From Candidatus Nanosynbacter sp. TM7-075 (GTDB lineage Bacteria; Patescibacteriota; Saccharimonadia; Saccharimonadales; Saccharimonadaceae), in contig NZ_JAJQJW010000001.1 in NCBI RefSeq assembly GCF_022828255.1, positions 186,001-250,000 of the forward strand: a stretch of 64,000 nucleotides of DNA, given 5' to 3'. Positions 1 through 7,860 of this stretch are shown here, piece after piece. A program made the position numbers and the translations under genes. The notes under the pieces are model-generated. The model saw only the letters and a list, made by a program, of their open reading frames with translations, had not been told where the DNA came from and ran no database searches. Positions within the stretch are counted from its first letter, which is position 1. The number at the start of each line of letters is the position of its first letter.

Positions 1-318
1 AAAGGTATGGGCGCGCCAATTGGTGTTAGCGTAACTTTGCGCGGAGCTCGTATGTACGAGTTTATGGATCGTTTGATTAACGTTGCTTTGCCTCGCGTTC
101 GTGACTTCCACGGCGTTGGCTTGAAGTTTGATAAAGGTGGCAATTACAATCTAGGCATTACCGAGCAATCGATTTTCCCAGAATTGACATTTGAGGAAAC
201 TCAAGTTTTGCACGGTTTGCAGGTTACATTTGTTATCAAGAACGGCAACAAGGAAGCTTCTAAGGCGTTGCTAGAAAAATTCGGCATGCCGTTTGAGAAG
301 AAAGGAGGCGTCAAGTAA
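1..318 (+). CDS. rplE: 50S ribosomal protein uL5, C-terminal part (5' end outside window)
   Basis: The reading frame is open from the first base and ends at 318. The C-terminal ~105 residues match uL5, with the GVSVTLRG and MYEFMDRLI blocks and the IFPEL / VTFVIKN segments near the end. uL5 binds 5S rRNA in the central protuberance of the large subunit. The stop overlaps the start of rpsN (TAATG), so the two are translationally coupled in the spc operon. Only the N-terminus is missing, because of the window edge. Confidence 0.97.
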   Translation, partial: KGMGAPIGVSVTLRGARMYEFMDRLINVALPRVRDFHGVGLKFDKGGNYNLGITEQSIFPELTFEETQVLHGLQVTFVIKNGNKEASKALLEKFGMPFEKKGGVK

Positions 319-587
319 TGGCTAAGAAATCAATGGTCGCTCGTGATAAGAAGCGTATGAAGATGATTGCCAAGTTTGCAGCCAAGCGTGCTGAGTTGAA
401 AGAACTTGGCGACCTCGATGGCTTGCAGAAGTTGCCTCGCAATTCTAGTCCAACCAGGCACAAGAACCGTGATAGCATCTCTGGTCGCCCACGCGGCTAC
501 ATGCGTCAATTCGGCTTGAGCCGTATCAATTTCCGCGAAAAAGCAGCCAAGGGTGAAATCCCAGGCATAACAAAGAGTAGTTGGTAA
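318..587 (+). CDS. rpsN: 30S ribosomal protein uS14, zinc-free type
   Basis: 89 residues, the length of the long zinc-independent uS14. The C-terminal core ([19 protein letters not shown]) is typical, but the CxxC pairs of the short zinc form are absent. uS14 assembles in the 30S head near uS3 and uS10. The start is coupled to rplE by a TAATG overlap, and rpsH follows 20 nt after the stop behind a GGAAAGGAGA ribosome-binding site. Confidence 0.96.
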   Translation: MAKKSMVARDKKRMKMIAKFAAKRAELKELGDLDGLQKLPRNSSPTRHKNRDSISGRPRGYMRQFGLSRINFREKAAKGEIPGITKSSW

Positions 588-607
588 GAAGGAAAGGAGA
601 TTAGAAT

Positions 608-1009
608 ATGTCTATGCAAACTACAGACCCAATCGCCGACCTTCTGACTCGCATCCGCAATGCGAAATTGGTTGGCAAAACGGAAGTTCGTGTTCCGTCC
701 AGCAAGATGAAGAAAGTCATCGCTGAACAATTAGTCAAAAACGGCTACTTGGCAGATGTCAAGCTGGAAGATGCTAAACCTCGTGGCGTGTTGGTAGTTA
801 CTATCAATGAAAAAGGAACTAACAGCACTATCAACGAAATTACCCGTATCTCAAAACCTGGTCGTCGCGTTTACGTCGGCGCTAGCGAGATTCCAAAGGT
901 AAAGAGCGGCCGCGGTTTGGTACTTATCTCAACATCAAAAGGTGTCATGACTGGTGCCGAAGCAGCCAAGGCTAAACTTGGTGGTGAATTGTTGTTGAAG
1001 GTTTACTAA
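608..1009 (+). CDS. rpsH: 30S ribosomal protein uS8
   Basis: 133 residues, full length. The N-terminus MSMQTTDPIADLLTRIRNA and the C-terminal block ISTSKGVMTGAEA are characteristic of uS8, which binds helix 21 of 16S rRNA. A good Shine-Dalgarno (GGAAAGGAG) precedes the ATG. In most bacteria rplF follows directly. Here the gene is followed by a terminator and about 5.3 kb of accessory DNA, and its last 21 bases plus the terminator are repeated exactly at 4870-4938. Confidence 0.97.
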   Translation: MSMQTTDPIADLLTRIRNAKLVGKTEVRVPSSKMKKVIAEQLVKNGYLADVKLEDAKPRGVLVVTINEKGTNSTINEITRISKPGRRVYVGASEIPKVKSGRGLVLISTSKGVMTGAEAAKAKLGGELLLKVY

Positions 1010-1057
1010 GCCTCACGCAAATCAAATAAACGTCCTCATTGCAGGGCGTTTATTTTT
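989..1057 (+). repeat. 69-bp direct repeat, left copy (rpsH 3' end + terminator)
   Basis: Bases 989-1057 equal 4870-4938 without a mismatch. The copy includes the last 21 bases of rpsH and the whole terminator hairpin. Identity stops abruptly on both sides (A against T at 988/4869 and at 1058/4939). Because this copy completes rpsH, it is the functional one. Confidence 0.97.
1024..1057 (+). terminator. Terminator after rpsH
   Basis: AAATAAACG (1024-1032) pairs with CGTTTATTT (1047-1055), extended inward by TCC/GGG, and runs into a T tract. It closes the truncated spc transcript upstream of the ABC-F gene. Confidence 0.75.
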
Positions 1058-1079
1058 ATATCTATCTGTACAGAGATAG

Positions 1080-1085
1080 TATAAT
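1080..1085 (+). promoter_or_regulatory. -10 box of the ABC-F gene (leaderless)
   Basis: TATAAT ends 6 nt before the GTG start at 1092, so transcription should begin at or next to the start codon. No Shine-Dalgarno is present, which supports this GTG as the start. Confidence 0.7.
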
Positions 1086-1091
1086 AGTGAT

Positions 1092-2702
1092 GTGATTGAT
1101 CTTAAGAATGTGTCTTATGAAACTAATAGTCGAGAATTGTTCGGCGACGTAAGCTTTGCTATTAACGCCGGAGACAAAATTGGACTAGTTGGTCCAAATG
1201 GCGCCGGAAAAACTACTTTATTAAAAATAATAAACGGAGATATCCAGCCTACATCTGGCGATATTATTTCGAGTGGTGAAGAGATAGGCATTTTACCACA
1301 AAACCTGAATAAATGGCTCGATAAGACAGTTTATGATTTTATAGAAGAAGTGACCGGCGTTAAGTCGGCTAGAGAAGAATTTGATTATCAGTGTGAGAGA
1401 TTAACCCAAGAGGCTAGTGAAAAGACGCTATTAGCTTATGGCGAAGCTCTGGAGAGGTATGAAAAATTCGAAGTAGCAAATTTTGACACGACGATTAAAA
1501 AGGCTTTATCGCGGGCAGCTCTGGGTGATATTGATCCGGATAGACGTCTGAATACATTTTCCGGGGGACAACGCACACGGATAGCTTTGGCGGCAGTTTT
1601 TGCGTCTCGTTATGATCTAATTTTACTTGATGAGCCAACTAATAACCTTGATGACAGCGGAGTAATTTTGCTTGAAGATTTTATTGACAATTCGCCAGCT
1701 TCATTTTTGATCGTGTCTCATGATCGGCATTTCTTACGTAACACCGCAGAACGGATCATAGAATTGACTGGCGGCAAGGGTGTGAATAAGTATAATCTTG
1801 GTTACGATGAATATATTGAAGCAAGACGTGAAGCCCGTCAAGCAATGATTGACCGCTATGAGCAATATGAAAAGGAGAAAAAGCGACTATACCGCGTTGC
1901 GCGGGATGCGAGAATTCGTGCGAATTCGGCCAAAGCTAGCCACAAAAAATCGGATAGTGATAAGTTAAATGATAATTTTCGTAAAGAGCGCGCATCTTCA
2001 AATATTGCAGGGGCGGCTGGAGGCGTGGAGTCTCGCCTGCGACAATTGGATGAACCTGAGAGAGTGGAGGATGAAATTGCTATTAAGTTTGCTTTCGATG
2101 AAGTATCGTCTAAGAAGCATAGCCTTATTTCTGTGCAATCGCTAAGTATTTCACATGACGGAGAGAAGGTGATAGGACCCGTTACTTTTAATGTACGTCC
2201 TGGCAATAAAATATTGATCCAAGGAGAGAATGGTTCAGGAAAATCTTCGCTCTTCAATTTTATTATGGGAAATAATACACCCGAGTATCATCGCGGAGAA
2301 ATAAAAAAAGGCGAAAATGCAAAAATAATATACATGAATCAGTCGCAATCATTGCCGCTTAAAGACAACTCGCCTTTGGATAATTTGCGGTACTTATCGC
2401 CAAAACTTGAATTACATGACGCGATCAATATATTAATTCGTTTTGGTCTAGATAAAAGAACAATCTCTTCGACAAAAGCAATAGATCTCAGCGGTGGCGA
2501 ACGGGCTAAAGTTTTGCTTGCTGCTATGTCAACGGATTCTCCTGATCTTATCATCCTGGATGAGCCGACGAATAATCTTGACATTCCTACGATTGAAGCT
2601 TTGGAATTGGCGCTAGGTCAGTATAAAGGAGGCGTTGTGATAGTGTCTCATGATCAAGACTTTATCAAAAATATAGGGATAACGGAGAAAATTAAAATAT
2701 AA
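1092..2702 (+). CDS. ABC-F family ATPase (ribosome-protection / translation-factor type)
   Basis: 536 residues with two ABC cassettes on one chain and no membrane segment, the ABC-F layout. Cassette 1 has Walker A GPNGAGKTT (34-42), signature SGGQR and Walker B LILLDEPTNNLDD. Cassette 2 has Walker A GENGSGKSS, signature SGGERAK and Walker B LIILDEPTNNLD. A charged helical linker joins them. ABC-F proteins bind the ribosomal E site. Some relieve stalling, others give resistance to peptidyl-transferase-centre antibiotics. Sequence alone does not separate these roles here. It starts with GTG behind a leaderless promoter. Its composition is close to the resident genes, unlike the AT-rich genes that follow. 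Confidence 0.88.
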   Translation: MIDLKNVSYETNSRELFGDVSFAINAGDKIGLVGPNGAGKTTLLKIINGDIQPTSGDIISSGEEIGILPQNLNKWLDKTVYDFIEEVTGVKSAREEFDYQCERLTQEASEKTLLAYGEALERYEKFEVANFDTTIKKALSRAALGDIDPDRRLNTFSGGQRTRIALAAVFASRYDLILLDEPTNNLDDSGVILLEDFIDNSPASFLIVSHDRHFLRNTAERIIELTGGKGVNKYNLGYDEYIEARREARQAMIDRYEQYEKEKKRLYRVARDARIRANSAKASHKKSDSDKLNDNFRKERASSNIAGAAGGVESRLRQLDEPERVEDEIAIKFAFDEVSSKKHSLISVQSLSISHDGEKVIGPVTFNVRPGNKILIQGENGSGKSSLFNFIMGNNTPEYHRGEIKKGENAKIIYMNQSQSLPLKDNSPLDNLRYLSPKLELHDAINILIRFGLDKRTISSTKAIDLSGGERAKVLLAAMSTDSPDLIILDEPTNNLDIPTIEALELALGQYKGGVVIVSHDQDFIKNIGITEKIKI

Positions 2703-2737
2703 AAAAGACTTGATGGAATAGCTTTGTAGAGAATTAG

Positions 2738-2956
2738 CTAAAATATTTAAATGTAAGTTTAGACGATCTAGCTGGTGATTAAACAGTAGAAGCAAGAAGT
2801 GATAAAAGGACTACAATAATATCTCCAATTGAAAATGTTATAGTATCTTGTAATAAAATTCAGTCATCAGGCAAGTACGAAGGTGGTAAAGATTCACCAA
2901 AATATGCTTTGTTTGGACGTGATGACATCAATTCTACTGCTTTTTGTATATTATAA
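2738..2956 (+). pseudogene. Decayed regulator fragment (XRE-like C-terminal remnant)
   Basis: One frame reads LKYLNVSLDDLAGD, then a stop, then TVEARSDKRTTIISPIENV and about 35 more residues to a TAA at 2954-2956. The first part resembles the end of a Cro/CI-type helix-turn-helix domain; I do not recognise the second. There is no start codon or ribosome-binding site. It is best read as a gene remnant inside the inserted segment. The XRE assignment is tentative. Confidence 0.45.
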
Positions 2957-2976
2957 TTTAACTAAGGGGTGATTTT

Positions 2977-3714
2977 ATGATAGTTAAAGAATATGGAAAA
3001 TCTAATAAAGATATTATTATGTTATTACATGGTGGTGGATTATCATGGTGGAATTATGAAGAAGTGTCAGAAATATTAAAAAGTAATTATCATGTAATAT
3101 TACCAATATTAGATGGCCATTCAGGAAGTGATAGAGATTTTACTTCTATTGAAAGTAATGCAAATGAAATAATTGAATATATTGATAATAATTATAACGG
3201 AAATGTTAAACTTATAGGAGGACTTTCACTAGGAGCACAAATTTTATTAGATATATTGTCAAAAAGAGACAATATATGTGAATATGCAATAATTGAAAGT
3301 GCTTTAGTATGCCCAATGAAAATGACAAATAAACTTATAGAATCATCAATTAATATGTCTTATGGACTTATAAATAAAAAGTGGTTTTCTAAACTTCAAT
3401 TTAAAAGTTTAAAAATAAAAGAAGAATTATTTGATAAGTATTATATTGATAGTTCTAATATAACAAAAGATAATATGATTTCATTTTTAAAAGCTAATTC
3501 CAATTATCATCTTAAGAATATAAAAACTAACAAATCAAAATCAATAGTGGTAGTAGGAAGTAAAGAAAGACCAATTATGATTAAATCTGCAAAAATAATA
3601 CACAATGAATTAATTAATAGTGAATTAGAAATATTAAGTGGTTATTATCACGGAGATTTAAGTATTAATCACCCAAATGAATATGCAGAAAAAGTTAAGA
3701 AACTGATAAAATAA
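2977..3714 (+). CDS. Alpha/beta hydrolase, AT-rich acquired gene
   Basis: 245 residues with an alpha/beta-hydrolase pattern: oxyanion motif LLHGGG (16-21), nucleophile elbow GGLSLG with Ser84, and a C-terminal HGD with His225 as the likely catalytic histidine. Substrate unknown. AAGGGGTG precedes the ATG. Codon use is strongly AT-biased (AAA, ATA, AAT), quite unlike the neighbouring ribosomal genes, which suggests transfer from a low-GC Firmicute. A hairpin terminator follows at 3766-3790. Confidence 0.8.
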   Translation: MIVKEYGKSNKDIIMLLHGGGLSWWNYEEVSEILKSNYHVILPILDGHSGSDRDFTSIESNANEIIEYIDNNYNGNVKLIGGLSLGAQILLDILSKRDNICEYAIIESALVCPMKMTNKLIESSINMSYGLINKKWFSKLQFKSLKIKEELFDKYYIDSSNITKDNMISFLKANSNYHLKNIKTNKSKSIVVVGSKERPIMIKSAKIIHNELINSELEILSGYYHGDLSINHPNEYAEKVKKLIK

Positions 3715-3765
3715 CTGTTCGGAAAATTTTAGTAAACATGAGCAGTTTGAATAGTAAGTATGATG

Positions 3766-3790
3766 AGAGCCGAAAGGCTCTTATTTTTAT
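3766..3790 (+). terminator. Terminator after the alpha/beta hydrolase
   Basis: AGAGCC (3766-3771), GAAA loop, GGCTCT (3776-3781), then TATTTTTAT: a textbook intrinsic terminator. Confidence 0.8.
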
Positions 3791-3814
3791 GTCTTTAAAT
3801 TATATTCATTCTAA

Positions 3815-4033
3815 AAAGTTTGTTGCATTAAGAATGGTGGTAGTATAATTATTTCTATTGCAAATGGCTTTTTATGCCCAGAGGATCAATATATAATTCC
3901 AGGAACAGAATTTATTGATATTTATAGAGGTTTTGATATGGTAAAAAAATTGTCAACGGAACTTCGTAATAATTGTTTTGAAAATATTAGATTTTTTCCT
4001 ACAAATGTAGAACTTTTTTATCAGCTAAGGTAA
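3815..4033 (+). pseudogene. AT-rich gene remnant, N-terminally truncated
   Basis: After an in-frame stop, one frame is open for about 70 residues with protein-like content (GGSIIISIANGFLCPEDQYI, then PGTEFIDIYRGFDMVKK) and ends at a TAA at 4031-4033. It has no plausible start codon or ribosome-binding site and the same AT-rich style as the flanking genes. I do not recognise the family. It fills most of the 3715-4066 gap together with the terminator at 3766. Confidence 0.4.
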
Positions 4034-4066
4034 AAAAATGATGTTATATTTTAAAGGAGGTATTAA

Positions 4067-4807
4067 ATGATTGAACAAAAAACATTCGGTCAGAAAGTAA
4101 TAGAATTTAATAAAAAATTATCTAAAATATCAATGGAATTACCGGATGGTTTTAAAATTATAAATCCGTTTAATGGAAGTCAAAAAGAAATAGTAAATGA
4201 AATTTCAACAACGTTCTACAAAAGGTTTTACAATGATTGTAATAAACGTCGTATAATATTAGGAAGTTCACCAGCACGTCGAGGAACAGCTGTTACGGGG
4301 GTGCCATTTGAGGATGCGGAACATCTTCAAAAAGAAACTGGTATTTTGATTGATAAGTTTTATATTAACAAATCATCTTCAGGTTTTTTATATGATGTAA
4401 TCGAAAAATATGGTGGATGCAAAAAGTTTTATTCGGATTTTTATATGAATTTTGTCTGTCCTGTTGGTATAGTTAGAACCAATTCAAAGGGAAATGAGGT
4501 TAACTGTAATTATTATGATAGTAAAAAATTGCAAGAAATATTGTATTCTTTGATCGTTAGTTCAATACAGGCACAAATTGATTTTGGAATTGATACTTCT
4601 GTGTGTTATTGCATAGGAAGTGGAGATAATTATACATTTTTATCTAAAATAAACAAAAAATATAATTTTTTTGATGAAATCATACCTTTGGAACATCCGA
4701 GATTTATAATGCAGTATAATTCTAAACATAAATATGAATATTTTGAAAAGTATTTGACAGCTTTAAAGCAAAATTATAACAAAGAAAAGGAGATAGCGTA
4801 TAGTTAA
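4067..4807 (+). CDS. SMUG2/DUF4918-type uracil-DNA glycosylase family protein
   Basis: 246 residues. The block RRIILGSSPARRGTAVTGVP (61-80) resembles the phosphate/uracil loop of the UDG superfamily. LEHPRFIMQY near the C-terminus (His210) matches the conserved HPRF motif of SMUG2/DUF4918 proteins, and CPVGIV and NYYD are also family-like. Such proteins are predicted to excise damaged or deaminated bases; activity here is not proven. AAAGGAGG lies 6 nt before the ATG. It is AT-rich like the hydrolase upstream, and the right copy of the 69-bp repeat begins about 60 nt after its stop. Confidence 0.75.
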   Translation: MIEQKTFGQKVIEFNKKLSKISMELPDGFKIINPFNGSQKEIVNEISTTFYKRFYNDCNKRRIILGSSPARRGTAVTGVPFEDAEHLQKETGILIDKFYINKSSSGFLYDVIEKYGGCKKFYSDFYMNFVCPVGIVRTNSKGNEVNCNYYDSKKLQEILYSLIVSSIQAQIDFGIDTSVCYCIGSGDNYTFLSKINKKYNFFDEIIPLEHPRFIMQYNSKHKYEYFEKYLTALKQNYNKEKEIAYS

Positions 4808-4869
4808 TAAAAAATTTTAATGAAACATTAATACATGACGAGTTGTTCAAAAAGATTGATTATGTTATT

Positions 4870-4938
4870 TTGTTGTTGAAGGTTTACTAAGCCTCACGCA
4901 AATCAAATAAACGTCCTCATTGCAGGGCGTTTATTTTT
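4870..4938 (+). repeat. 69-bp direct repeat, right copy
   Basis: Exact copy of 989-1057, including the last 21 bases of rpsH (without the rest of the gene) and its terminator hairpin. It marks the right edge of the inserted segment and directly abuts the NUDIX gene. Confidence 0.97.
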
Positions 4939-4939
4939 T

Positions 4940-5392
4940 ATGATAAACTTTTATCATATGGGAGCTGGAGCGCTAAAAGACATAAGGTCGGCATATCGAG
5001 TAGTAGTAAAGGGATTAGTGCGCGATGAATTAGGTAGACTGCTGTTCGTTCAAGAGAGAAGTGACTCATGGGACTTTCCTGGCGGTGGGCTAGAACATGG
5101 TGAGGATATTACAGAAGCGTTGAAACGAGAGTTTCTGGAAGAACTAGAGACAGATATCGAAGTCGCTGCAGAAAATCCCTTGATTATTCCAACGTGGAAT
5201 ACAAAGTTCGACGACCCCGTTTTGATTATTGCCTACAAAGTTACTCTGTTAACGATACCTCGTAAAACAGATGAAGTTTCAAACTTTAACTATTTCGATA
5301 TTCATGAAATCAAACAAGAAAAGCTAGATTCTACGCTGATTGGCAATCTTTCAAAGATATACCCATGCAAATATCTCGATACGGCCGAGTAA
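4940..5392 (+). CDS. NUDIX hydrolase
   Basis: 150 residues with a complete Nudix box, GGGLEHGEDITEALKREF followed by LEEL, the Mg2+-binding signature for hydrolysis of nucleoside diphosphates linked to another moiety. Substrate cannot be told. The ATG at 4940 follows the T tract of the right repeat; ATG 4958 is an alternative start and no good ribosome-binding site separates them. Composition is resident-like, so it may belong to the locus before insertion, but its present 5' end lies exactly at the junction. Confidence 0.82.
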   Translation: MINFYHMGAGALKDIRSAYRVVVKGLVRDELGRLLFVQERSDSWDFPGGGLEHGEDITEALKREFLEELETDIEVAAENPLIIPTWNTKFDDPVLIIAYKVTLLTIPRKTDEVSNFNYFDIHEIKQEKLDSTLIGNLSKIYPCKYLDTAE

Positions 5393-5557
5393 TGACTTCA
5401 AGCCTATCGACCCCTATCTACACTTCAGCATCCTCAATTCGCCGCAGATCCTCCTGGTTAGTATTTCCAAAGATGTCATGACCAGCACCTTGTTTAGGGT
5501 GTGCTTATGGTATACTAATGAGCGGGAGGATATTGGTGTAAACACAAACCAACTAAA

Positions 5558-6292
5558 ATGATGAAGTTACAAAATCACGATCAAACTAAACGTATAAAAA
5601 ATGTCTTTCTTGACTACGACAAATTAAAGCAGTTTGATGATATTATCTCGGACGCAATCAAACAAAGTAGTCGAAAGATTACCTACAGCAAGGATGTCAA
5701 ATTTTCTGATAATAAGGATAAGCGTTTTGAGCTTGAGTCCATTGATGAGATTAGAGGGAGAAAAATATACGAGTTGTACTTTCAGATTAGAGAGCATGAT
5801 TCTTACAATAACCTTAGTATAAATTTTTATTCCTCAGATACGGTCATTCTAAGTATGCATCTAAAACATAGCCCGGGAGATATGGTATACGTCGAGCAGC
5901 AAATAGAGCAGTTCCTAATTAACAACTGTAAAGTCCCTTTCTGGGATTATAAAAAGCTTCTAAAAAATATCTGGGATATGTCGCTAGTGATAGTACTCGC
6001 CGTATTATTTATCCCATCACAACAAAATATCCCCGGCGAAGTACATTTAGATTCGCTAGTGAGTTATATAGCAAAGTTGCTATTTTCGTATATTACCATA
6101 CAATTATTTTTATATTTATTTTTATATTTATGGATATTACCTAAGATCATACCACACTACAATAGAATTAATAAAGCGGTTGATGGTAGAACGAGCAAAG
6201 AGATGAATAAGCCATATATTGCCATATTGAGCTTTGTAATAGCCCCTTTGGTTGTTGGAATTATTATAGAGATTATAGGTAAAATCATATAG
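5558..6292 (+). CDS. Hypothetical membrane protein
   Basis: 244 residues. The first ~140 are soluble and charged. The C-terminal part has three hydrophobic segments (about IWDMSLVIVLAVLFIP, a long segment around LLFSYITIQLFLYLFLYL, and IAILSFVIAPLVVGIIIEI). I do not recognise the family. A TATACT -10-like box sits at 5511-5516. The gene lies between the NUDIX gene and rplF, so it also separates rpsH from the rest of the spc operon. Confidence 0.65.
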   Translation: MMKLQNHDQTKRIKNVFLDYDKLKQFDDIISDAIKQSSRKITYSKDVKFSDNKDKRFELESIDEIRGRKIYELYFQIREHDSYNNLSINFYSSDTVILSMHLKHSPGDMVYVEQQIEQFLINNCKVPFWDYKKLLKNIWDMSLVIVLAVLFIPSQQNIPGEVHLDSLVSYIAKLLFSYITIQLFLYLFLYLWILPKIIPHYNRINKAVDGRTSKEMNKPYIAILSFVIAPLVVGIIIEIIGKII

Positions 6293-6375
6293 TTGGAATA
6301 TAATCATCCTTGCATTTTACCCCTAGTCTGTGTTAAAATACTGAAGTTAATATCAAATCACACGAAAGGTGAGTA

Positions 6376-6915
6376 ATGAGTCTGAGTCGAATCGGAAAAC
6401 TGCCGGTGATTATTCCGGCCGGTGTGACAATCACGGTTGACTCTGGTGATGTGGTCGTTAAAGGACCAAAGGGTGAATTGAAGCAATTCATCACACCAGC
6501 AGTTGAGGTGAAAGTCGAAGACGGACAAGTCACGGTGCATCCTAAGGACGAGTCCAAAGTAGCCCGTAGTCAGCATGGTCTGATGCGCGCGCTAATCAAC
6601 AACATGGTAATCGGTGTAACCAAAGGTTATGAAAAACGCCTAGAGGTTAACGGTGTCGGTTTCCGTGTTAGCTCAAGTAATAATGAGCTGGAAATGGCAC
6701 TTGGATTTTCACATCCAGTCAAATACAAAGCCCCAGAAGGCGTAACTGTTACCAACGAAAAAATGATCATCGTTGTTAGCGGTATCAATAAACAACAAGT
6801 CGGCCAAGTTGCAGCGGAAATCCGCGCCTTGAAGAAGCCTGAACCATACAAGGGCAAGGGTATCAAGTACGTCGACGAGCAGATTTTGCGTAAAGCAGGA
6901 AAGACAGGTAAGTAA
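6376..6915 (+). CDS. rplF: 50S ribosomal protein uL6
   Basis: 179 residues, full length. MSLSRIGKLPVIIPAGVTIT at the N-terminus and EPYKGKGIKY near the C-terminus are diagnostic for uL6, which sits near the sarcin-ricin loop and the factor-binding centre. GAAAGGTGAG is the ribosome-binding site. A TAAAAT box at about 6334 probably supplies the promoter now that the gene is cut off from rpsH. Confidence 0.97.
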   Translation: MSLSRIGKLPVIIPAGVTITVDSGDVVVKGPKGELKQFITPAVEVKVEDGQVTVHPKDESKVARSQHGLMRALINNMVIGVTKGYEKRLEVNGVGFRVSSSNNELEMALGFSHPVKYKAPEGVTVTNEKMIIVVSGINKQQVGQVAAEIRALKKPEPYKGKGIKYVDEQILRKAGKTGK

Positions 6916-6917
6916 TC

Positions 6918-7268
6918 ATGGCTGAAAATAAGAAGCTACTCAACCGCGCTCTTCGCAAAAACCGCGTTCGCGCTAAGGTTTCAGGCACGGCAGAGCGCCC
7001 ACGCTTGACAGTTACTATTAGCAATTTGCACGTTAGCGCACAGTTGATTGATGATGTAGCTGGCAAGACATTGGCTGCAGCAACTACGGTTGGCACAAAA
7101 GCAACTGGCACGATGACTAAAAAAAGTGCTGCTATCGGTACTGAAATTGCTAAAAAAGCAAAGAAAATTAAGATTAGCGCAGTAGTGTTTGACCGAAATG
7201 GTCGTCAATACGCTGGTCGCCTAAAGGCTTTGGCTGATGCTGCGCGCCAAGAAGGATTGGAGTTTTAG
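6918..7268 (+). CDS. rplR: 50S ribosomal protein uL18
   Basis: 116 residues, normal length. The N-terminal RALRKNRVRAKVSGTAERPR and C-terminal GRLKALADAARQEGLEF are typical of uL18, the 5S rRNA-binding partner of uL5 in the central protuberance. It starts 2 nt after the rplF stop, within the same transcript. Confidence 0.96.
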   Translation: MAENKKLLNRALRKNRVRAKVSGTAERPRLTVTISNLHVSAQLIDDVAGKTLAAATTVGTKATGTMTKKSAAIGTEIAKKAKKIKISAVVFDRNGRQYAGRLKALADAARQEGLEF

Positions 7269-7269
7269 T

Positions 7270-7860
7270 ATGGCAGAGCAAGCTGCAAATACTACCCCAC
7301 GTGCAGAAGGTCGTCGACCTCGAAATCCACGTGGTGGTCGCCGCGATGACCGGCGAAATGTGCGCGATGACGCACCAAAAGAGTTTGAAGAATTGGTAAT
7401 CAACATTGACCGCGTTTCTCGCGTGGTTAAGGGTGGTCGCCGTTTCCGATTTAAGGCTTTGGTGGTTGTTGGTAACCGCAAAGATAAAGTTGGCGTCGGT
7501 GTTGCCAAGGGTGCAGACGTTCAAGCTGCAGTAGCTAAGGCTACGTCAGTCGCTAAAAAGCACCTAATTACATTGCCATTAAACGGCGAAACAATTCCGC
7601 ACGACAGCGAAGTTAAATTCTCTGGCGCACGCGTATTGATCAAGCCAGCCGCTCCTGGTACTGGTATTATCGCTGGTGGTGTAGTTCGCCAAATTATCGG
7701 CGTAACAGGTGTTCGTAACCTATTGACCAAATCTCTTGGCTCAACCAACAAGGTTAACATTGCTTACGCGACTATTGAAGCTCTAAAGTCATTAGTTCCA
7801 CGCGATCAATGGCTAAGCGCTCAACCTGTAAAGAAGGTTGCTAAAAAGGAGGCTAAATAA
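7270..7860 (+). CDS. rpsE: 30S ribosomal protein uS5
   Basis: 196 residues from ATG 7270, which lies 1 nt after the rplR stop with GAAGGATTGGAG as the ribosome-binding site. An in-frame upstream start at 7237 would run inside rplR and is less likely. The N-terminus is basic and low-complexity (RRPRNPRGGRRDDRR). The S5 core (VVKGGRRFRFKALVVVG, GTGIIAGG) follows. The stop overlaps rplO (TAATG), with no rpmD between them. Confidence 0.96.
   Translation: MAEQAANTTPRAEGRRPRNPRGGRRDDRRNVRDDAPKEFEELVINIDRVSRVVKGGRRFRFKALVVVGNRKDKVGVGVAKGADVQAAVAKATSVAKKHLITLPLNGETIPHDSEVKFSGARVLIKPAAPGTGIIAGGVVRQIIGVTGVRNLLTKSLGSTNKVNIAYATIEALKSLVPRDQWLSAQPVKKVAKKEAK

Larger units (their letters stand above)
1058..4938 (+). 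mobile_element. 3.88-kb inserted segment bounded by the 69-bp direct repeat
   Basis: The segment between and including one repeat copy is 3881 bp. It holds an ABC-F gene, an XRE-like remnant, an alpha/beta hydrolase, an unidentified remnant and a SMUG2-like gene. No integrase, transposase or terminal inverted repeat is visible. The geometry (one exact copy of the rpsH end at each side) is what a single-crossover or att-like integration of a circular molecule would leave. The mechanism is inference; the repeat is seen directly. Confidence 0.6.

Noticed and set aside
3766..3790. Riboswitch in the AT-rich gap
   Set aside because: The only structure is a short GNRA-loop hairpin with a T run, which is fully explained as a terminator.
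1058..4938. Insertion sequence or transposon
   Set aside because: No transposase, integrase, terminal inverted repeats or short target duplication was found; the only boundary mark is the 69-bp repeat of host sequence.
5340..5561. Possible ORF overlapping the NUDIX gene end
   Set aside because: No ribosome-binding site, overlaps a real gene, and the translation has no protein-like conservation.
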